Assembly (NCBI GenBank): GCA_003561835.1
Contig: PWVN01000114.1
Coordinates: forward strand, 1-9,267
DNA length: 9,267 bases
Origin: Syntrophomonadaceae bacterium
Lineage (GTDB): Bacteria > Bacillota > Dethiobacteria > PWVN01
Direction of reading: 5' to 3'
Made by a program: the position numbers and the translations under genes. A model generated the notes under the pieces. The model had not been told where the DNA came from, ran no database searches, and was given only the letters and a program-made list of their open reading frames with translations. This document shows positions 5,813 through 9,267 of the stretch, in pieces. The first letter of the stretch is position 1; every line of letters starts with the position of its first letter.

Positions 5813-6256
5813 TCATAAGCCGGTGATTTTGCCCAGAACCGCATCCAGCCCTGCGGAAAACTTTTTATCATCCCAGCCGGTACGCTTTTTGGGCCCCCGG
5901 GTCCTGCCGCCGCTGCGGCGGTATTTTGCTTTCATCTCCCGTTCCTCCAGCATAAAATCCATCTGATCCTCCTGATATTTCCTCCCGTCCGGGTTCAGGC
6001 ATTTTACCCCCTTTCCCAGGGCCACGGCAGCCAGGCCCCAGTCCTGGGTGACGATCACATCTCCCCTCCGGGCCATGTTCAACACCTTCAGGTCGGCTTC
6101 CTGGGATGCGCTGCCGACGGTCACATGATGGTCTGATGTGATGTTGTGGTTGAAGCTGGCCACGGTCCACACGGGTATACCGTACTGCTGCCCTTTTTGC
6201 AGGCAGATCTGCAGAACTGCTTTGGGACAGGCATCTGCATCCACAATGATTTTCAT
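5813..6256 (-). CDS. yqxD: YaiI/YqxD (UPF0178, DUF188) family protein (147 aa)
   Basis: A conserved small cytoplasmic protein whose family is related to PIN/NYN-like nuclease folds; its exact role is not known. The N-terminus MKIIVDADACPKAV carries the conserved acidic pair D6 and D8. Next come SFNHNI and HVTVGSASQEADLKVLNMA (about 54-82), the GDVIVTQDWGLAAVALGKG block (about 85-103) and the C-terminal GGRTRGPKKRT...DDKKF segment, all in the order expected for the family and at its usual length of about 150 residues. ATG at 6256 is preceded on the minus strand by GAGGGG. It is a single gene, convergent with the DUF2284 gene; no strong terminator separates them. Confidence 0.93.
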   Translation of the reverse strand: MKIIVDADACPKAVLQICLQKGQQYGIPVWTVASFNHNITSDHHVTVGSASQEADLKVLNMARRGDVIVTQDWGLAAVALGKGVKCLNPDGRKYQEDQMDFMLEEREMKAKYRRSGGRTRGPKKRTGWDDKKFSAGLDAVLGKITGL

Positions 6257-6503
6257 GGGAACCCCTCTTTCCAGGCCAATAGGGCTTACAGGTATTTTAC
6301 CCGAAGGGGCACGGGATTGAAATATTTCTTTGCCCCAGAAGGGGCTGAAGTCAAAAATTTCTTTGTTGAATAAAAGGGAGATGGAACGCCGGGATGTAAA
6401 CTCAGATTATATTAAGGGAATTGTACATAGGAAATATGGTTTGTTTGTAGAATTACATAAGTGCATTATGCAGGTTTCCAGCATAAAGAGAGGAGAGATG
6501 GAA
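6257..6503. other. Intergenic region between divergent genes
   Basis: This AT-rich gap separates the minus-strand DUF188 gene from the plus-strand operon starting at 6504. It contains a hairpin GCCCC-AGAA-GGGGC (6332-6345) without a T tract. It also has an open plus-strand frame with an ATG at 6381 whose ribosome binding site is too close to use. A weak promoter candidate is TTGTTT (6441-6446), 17 bases, CATTAT (6464-6469). No stable RNA gene is recognised. Confidence 0.4.
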
Positions 6504-7001
6504 ATGTCGGAAGTGCCGGAGGGAATCTCCAGAGGACATGTGGAAGATGTACGAAAGGCCATTGAACACCGGGCTACCTGGTTCTACCTCTTGATGGAGG
6601 AAGGGAAAAAGAAGGGCCTGGACTGGGAGGATATCGCCAGGCCGGCGGTCTTCCGCTGCGGGTGTATCCACGGGGAAGGCAAAAGGTCCAGGTGCGAAAA
6701 CCCCGCCGACCTGAGGGATTTCCAGAAAGCCTTTGCCACGGAAGCCAGCAGGGAAGTCTTTGAGATGAGATTCGTAAAAGCCACGGAAGATGAGCTTGAA
6801 ATTCATTTTCACCACTGCCCCCTGGTGGCCGCCTGGGAAAAGTTGGGGTGCTCCCGGGAAGATCTGGCCCTGCTGTGTGATATCGCCATGGACGGCGACC
6901 GGGGAATTGCCAGTAAATTCGACGCTTTTTCCTTTCAGCTGGGCCATACGATTGCCCAGGGGTTCCCCACCTGTATCTTGAAATTCAGCAAGGAGCTGTA
7001 A
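6504..7001 (+). CDS. L-2-amino-thiazoline-4-carboxylic acid hydrolase-like protein (165 aa)
   Basis: The C-terminal half resembles the ATC-hydrolase domain (named for the enzyme that opens L-2-amino-thiazoline-4-carboxylate towards cysteine). HFHHCPLVAAWEKLG (101-115) corresponds to the family's 'CPl' block, LLCDIAMDGDRGIASKF (123-139) to its 'C..D' block, and LGHTIAQGFPTCILKF (146-161) to the terminal 'l..G...C.f.f' block; the candidate key residues are C105, C125, D126 and C157. An unusual N-terminal part has three more cysteines (C52, C54, C64) in VFRCGCIHGEG...SRC. The real substrate is unknown because most members are uncharacterised. Of several in-frame starts, ATG at 6504 is best placed for AGGAGAG at 6491-6497. 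The next gene follows after 36 bases on the same strand, so an operon with the EFR1 and SGNH genes is likely. Confidence 0.6.
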   Translation: MSEVPEGISRGHVEDVRKAIEHRATWFYLLMEEGKKKGLDWEDIARPAVFRCGCIHGEGKRSRCENPADLRDFQKAFATEASREVFEMRFVKATEDELEIHFHHCPLVAAWEKLGCSREDLALLCDIAMDGDRGIASKFDAFSFQLGHTIAQGFPTCILKFSKEL

Positions 7002-7037
7002 CGGCGCTGCTGCTTAAATTAAAGGGCGGGCTGCAGG

Positions 7038-7919
7038 TTGAGAGAAAGTAAAATTTCAAGCCTGACCCCAAAAGGGTGGTTGATTCTGAAGAGATTCGTG
7101 ATTTTTTATTTCTCCGGAACGGGCAACACCTGGTGGGTGACGGGGAAGCTGGCCGCTGCCTTGAGAGATCGGGGGGCCGAGACCGGCTGTTACTCCATCG
7201 AGGAGGTTGACCCGGGGACGGCGGACAGCTTGATCGCCCAAAGCGATGCGGTGGGGTTCGGCTACCCCACCTACGGTTCCGACCTGCCGGGAACCATGAA
7301 GGCCTTCATGGGGAAGCTTTCCGACCAGAGAAAGGAGGCCTTTCTCTTCTGCACCCAGTGGCTGTGGTCGGGAGACGGGGCCCGGGTGGGGACGGAATTT
7401 CTCGGGCCCGGGTTTCAGGTCCGGTGGGCGGAGCACTTTTTGATGCCCAACAATGTCTCCGTTGCCATTCTCAGGCTCCCCTACACCAACGATAAAGGGC
7501 GTATGGGGAAGGTGCTGAAGCGGGCGGAGAGGAAAATCGAGAAGTTCGCCGGGAGGATTTCCGGCGGCCGGCTTTTTCTCCGGGGCTTCAACGCCCTTTC
7601 GGAGCTGTCGGGCTATATCCAGAGGGGGCCCTTCCGCCGCATGTACGAGAGGCTGAGGGACGATATCAGCGTGGACCCGGGCCGGTGTACCCGGTGTGAA
7701 AAATGCATCAGGGCCTGCCCCGTCGGGAACCTGTACCTGAGCGGCAGTGTGGTCCTGGCCCGGGGCAGGTGTATCCTCTGCCTGCGCTGCTACAGTTTCT
7801 GCCCGGCCATGGCTGTGGAATACATGGGGAAGGCCCATGACCCGAAGCGGGGGGAGCCCTACCGGGGGCCGGTGGAGGGCTTCGACCCGGAGCTTTTGAG
7901 GCCAGCGGCGAAAGATTAG
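7038..7919 (+). CDS. EFR1-family flavodoxin-ferredoxin fusion (293 aa)
   Basis: A predicted electron-transfer protein with an N-terminal flavodoxin-like FMN domain and a C-terminal ferredoxin domain with two [4Fe-4S] clusters. The FMN phosphate loop is YFSGTGNT (residues 24-31); YPTYGSDLPGTMKAFMGKL (about 76-94) and FLFCTQWLWSGDG (about 103-115) are further flavodoxin elements. The ferredoxin part has two complete CxxCxxCxxxCP motifs: C217/C220/C223/C227 and C245/C248/C251/C255. This architecture matches the EFR1 family, widespread in anaerobes, whose partners are mostly unknown. The start is uncertain: TTG at 7038 has a weak GGCGG at 7025-7029, while TTG at 7080 or GTG at 7098 would sit closer to the usual family N-terminus but lack spaced ribosome binding sites. 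It lies 36 bases after the ATC-hydrolase-like gene and 26 before the SGNH hydrolase. Confidence 0.9.
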   Translation: MRESKISSLTPKGWLILKRFVIFYFSGTGNTWWVTGKLAAALRDRGAETGCYSIEEVDPGTADSLIAQSDAVGFGYPTYGSDLPGTMKAFMGKLSDQRKEAFLFCTQWLWSGDGARVGTEFLGPGFQVRWAEHFLMPNNVSVAILRLPYTNDKGRMGKVLKRAERKIEKFAGRISGGRLFLRGFNALSELSGYIQRGPFRRMYERLRDDISVDPGRCTRCEKCIRACPVGNLYLSGSVVLARGRCILCLRCYSFCPAMAVEYMGKAHDPKRGEPYRGPVEGFDPELLRPAAKD

Positions 7920-7945
7920 CTGCCGCCCCCAAGGAGGAGAGCGGA

Positions 7946-8524
7946 TTGAAGGTTCTTTTTATCGGAGACAGCATTGTCGAAGGGAGCATCGGGGTAAGCT
8001 TCACGGATATTGTCGCCGGGCAAAACCCCGAAATGACCCTGGTCAATCACGGGATCCCCGGGGACACCCTGCCGGGTATCTGCCGGCGCCTCTTGGCCCT
8101 CCTGGTGAGGGAGAAGGATTTTGACGCCATCGTCATCGAAGGAGGCCACAACGATATCCTGATGGCCCCCTGGTTGGGAGGGGGCGGTTCCCAAGGCATT
8201 GCGGAGCAGCTGGGCAGCATCCTGGACCAAACCCTGAACCGGGTAAAACAGGTTTACCGGGGGAGATTGATCCTTGCCACCCTGAGCTGCCTGGGGGAAG
8301 AACGGGATTCCCGGGAGAACCGCATCCGGGACGGGCTGAACCAAATCATTCACGGGCTGGCGGCCAAACACGGGTGCCGGCTTGGCCGGGGGGGGGAAGC
8401 TTTCGATGCGGAGCTGGAAAAGGGGGAGGGAGGAGACGGCCTGTCCCTGACCATCGACGGCGTCCACATCAACGAGAGGGGTGCCGGACTCTATGCCCGG
8501 GAGGTCAGCAGGGTTCTGTTTTGA
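7946..8524 (+). CDS. SGNH/GDSL-family hydrolase (192 aa)
   Basis: A small hydrolase of the SGNH superfamily (esterases, lipases, acyl or carbohydrate deacetylases); the substrate is unknown. All four signature blocks are present: nucleophile S9 in FIGDSI, G36 in NHGIPGDT, N69 in EGGHND, and the D171/H174 pair in DGVHINERG. There is no signal peptide or membrane helix, so it should act in the cytoplasm, unlike many secreted lipases. The TTG start at 7946 has a strong AAGGAGGAG at 7931-7939 with ideal spacing, and the next residues (KVLFIGDS) begin the first strand, which fixes the start. It is the last gene of the probable three-gene operon. A glycine-rich stretch (78-84) forms a loop after the second block. 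Confidence 0.92.
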   Translation: MKVLFIGDSIVEGSIGVSFTDIVAGQNPEMTLVNHGIPGDTLPGICRRLLALLVREKDFDAIVIEGGHNDILMAPWLGGGGSQGIAEQLGSILDQTLNRVKQVYRGRLILATLSCLGEERDSRENRIRDGLNQIIHGLAAKHGCRLGRGGEAFDAELEKGEGGDGLSLTIDGVHINERGAGLYAREVSRVLF

Positions 8525-8527
8525 CTG

Positions 8528-8556
8528 AAAAAGGGCAGGTTCCGAAAGGCCCCTGC
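8528..8556 (-). terminator. Intrinsic terminator after the PIN toxin
   Basis: On the minus strand GCAGG (8556-8552) pairs with CCTGC (8539-8535), with an inner CC-TTTC-GG, followed by CC and a run of five T (8532-8528). It starts at the last base of the toxin stop codon. On the plus strand the same hairpin lies just past the SGNH hydrolase stop, but there it is followed only by TAATATGGTTTT, so termination in that direction would be weaker. Confidence 0.65.
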
Positions 8557-8942
8557 TAATATGGTTTTACCACCACTACATCATCCATGGGATAATGCTT
8601 CGCATTTAGCGTGTACAGCCTGGAACTGGCAAACCTGGCCGAGGCGGCGATGACGGCATCAGCCAGGTTGATCCCGTGGCTCTTCCTGTACTTCCGCATG
8701 TAGGCCCCCGCCAGCCCGGCAATTTCACGGTTGACGGGGATTTCCTCGAAGCCGGAAAGGAACCCTTCCAGGGCCTTTTCCTCCCCGGGGCGCATGCCGC
8801 TGAGCAGCTCGATTCTGGTAAGTACGGAGCAGGCCGGCGGCTTTTGGGAGTGCAGGCATTCCCGCAGCAAAAGGGCAGCCTCGGCTTTTCCCTTCAGGTG
8901 ATCGATGAGGATGTTTGTGTCGAAGAGAATCATCACGGTCAC
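8556..8942 (-). CDS. vapC: PIN-domain ribonuclease toxin, VapC-like (128 aa)
   Basis: The toxin of a type II toxin-antitoxin pair; PIN-domain VapC proteins cleave RNA using metal held by acidic residues. The motif order is right: D8 in FDTNILID, E45 in TRIELLSG, D95 in NLADAVIAASA, and the terminal TLNAKHYPM (111-119) where families usually have a T-x-N motif. Length is normal for VapC. The GTG at 8942 overlaps the antitoxin stop by four bases (GTGA), indicating translational coupling; GTG at 8936 or ATG at 8933, all served by the upstream GGAGGAG, are alternative starts and would give MILFDTN or similar, closer to common VapC N-termini. It forms a two-gene operon with vapB and ends at a terminator. 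Confidence 0.93.
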   Translation of the reverse strand: MTVMILFDTNILIDHLKGKAEAALLLRECLHSQKPPACSVLTRIELLSGMRPGEEKALEGFLSGFEEIPVNREIAGLAGAYMRKYRKSHGINLADAVIAASARFASSRLYTLNAKHYPMDDVVVVKPY

Positions 8943-9196
8943 TTCTCCTCCTTCAGCCGGGCGTCCAGTTCCCGGCGCAGACCCCTTACATAATCCAGGG
9001 GATCGATGTCATTCCTGTCCTTCCAGAGCCCCTCTGCCGCCGTGATAAGCTCCCCGGCAGTTTTCTCCCTGTTTTCGGCGATATACCTGTCAACAGCTTC
9101 CCGGATGAGCTCCGCAAGAGGTAGGTTCTTTTGGGTTGCAAGAATTTTCAAATCCTCCTTCTGCGATTCCCGAAGATAGATCTGGGTTCTTTTCAT
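8939..9196 (-). CDS. vapB: Ribbon-helix-helix antitoxin, VapB-like (85 aa)
   Basis: The N-terminal 45 residues have the ribbon-helix-helix pattern: a short strand KRTQIYL, then two helices (SQKEDLKILATQKNL and PLAELIREAVDRYIAEN), as in DNA-binding antitoxins that repress their own operon as dimers. The charged C-terminal half (46-85, with many E, R and D) is the part expected to wrap and block the PIN toxin. ATG at 9196 is preceded on the minus strand by AAGGGGGG. The TGA stop overlaps the toxin GTG. The upstream promoter carries an inverted repeat suited to autoregulation. Confidence 0.9.
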   Translation of the reverse strand: MKRTQIYLRESQKEDLKILATQKNLPLAELIREAVDRYIAENREKTAGELITAAEGLWKDRNDIDPLDYVRGLRRELDARLKEEK

Positions 9197-9211
9197 CTGG
9201 ATCCCCCCTTA

Positions 9212-9236
9212 AATGTATACAGTATCATTATACATT
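9212..9236. promoter_or_regulatory. Inverted-repeat operator candidate of vapBC
   Basis: Perfect 8-base arms AATGTATA (9212-9219) and TATACATT (9229-9236) are separated by nine bases. The right arm covers the -10 box of the vapBC promoter and the left arm lies over the expected transcription start and early leader, so an antitoxin dimer of dimers bound here would block RNA polymerase. A nested GTATAC palindrome sits at 9215-9220. Confidence 0.65.
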
Positions 9237-9255
9237 ACGTTTGTCCCAGGAACAA
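9227..9255 (-). promoter_or_regulatory. vapBC promoter
   Basis: On the minus strand TTGTTC (9255-9250) and a perfect TATAAT (9232-9227) are separated by 17 bases. Transcription should start near 9220, about 24 bases before the antitoxin ATG. The spacing and the overlap with the inverted repeat support an autoregulated toxin-antitoxin promoter. Confidence 0.75.
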
Positions 9256-9267
9256 TCCCTGCCCTTA

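Noticed and set aside
6332..6345. GCCCC-AGAA-GGGGC hairpin as a terminator or RNA element
   Set aside because: There is no T tract on either strand and it lies between divergent genes, so there is no transcript for it to end; left as part of the intergenic description.
6330..6503. An N-terminal extension of the ATC-hydrolase-like gene from 6330 or 6381
   Set aside because: The DNA is AT-rich, unlike the coding part, the ATG at 6381 has its ribosome binding site too close, and the ATG at 6504 has a well-spaced AGGAGAG.
7056..7838. A 260-codon open frame antisense to the EFR1-like gene
   Set aside because: Composition is proline-, glycine- and histidine-rich as expected for an antisense shadow, and the sense gene has complete ferredoxin motifs.

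Overview
The window looks like chromosomal DNA from a Gram-positive, probably anaerobic bacterium of the Clostridia (inference). Reasons: strong AGGAGG-type ribosome binding sites, frequent TTG and GTG starts, TTGACA/TATAAT promoters, a class I cyclic-di-GMP riboswitch, a classical Fur box, and oxygen-sensitive-looking redox genes (an EFR1-like flavodoxin/ferredoxin and a cysteine-rich DUF2284 protein). Coding DNA is GC-rich and the regulatory gaps are clearly AT-rich. I see no rRNA, tRNA, CRISPR array, insertion sequence or phage gene.

Left part (1-3360, plus strand). A class III adenylate cyclase enters from the left edge with its 5' end missing. It is followed by an M3-family oligoendopeptidase whose reading frame is complete except for one in-frame TGA at codon 98. 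Next comes a near-consensus sigma-A promoter, a c-di-GMP-I (GEMM) riboswitch and a 67-residue protein with two membrane helices. This is the most interesting part of the window: a second-messenger sensor driving a single small membrane protein of unknown role.

Middle part (3300-5040, minus strand). A ZIP-family metal transporter has an 18/19 match to the Fur box in its leader and a long hairpin terminator shared with the convergent small gene. Upstream of it lies a stand-alone nitroreductase-family flavoprotein.

Right part (5157-9267). A DUF2284 protein with eight ordered cysteines converges on a YaiI/YqxD (DUF188) gene. Then a probable plus-strand operon runs: an L-2-amino-thiazoline-4-carboxylate-hydrolase-like protein, an EFR1-family flavodoxin-ferredoxin fusion, and a small SGNH/GDSL hydrolase. 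A minus-strand VapBC-like toxin-antitoxin pair closes the window, with overlapping genes, a good promoter, a perfect inverted-repeat operator candidate and an intrinsic terminator.

The genes do not form one pathway. Sensible units are the cyclase-peptidase pair, the riboswitch plus small membrane protein, the iron-regulated ZIP gene, the ATC-hydrolase/EFR1/SGNH operon, and vapBC. All family names come from reading motifs; no database search was possible.
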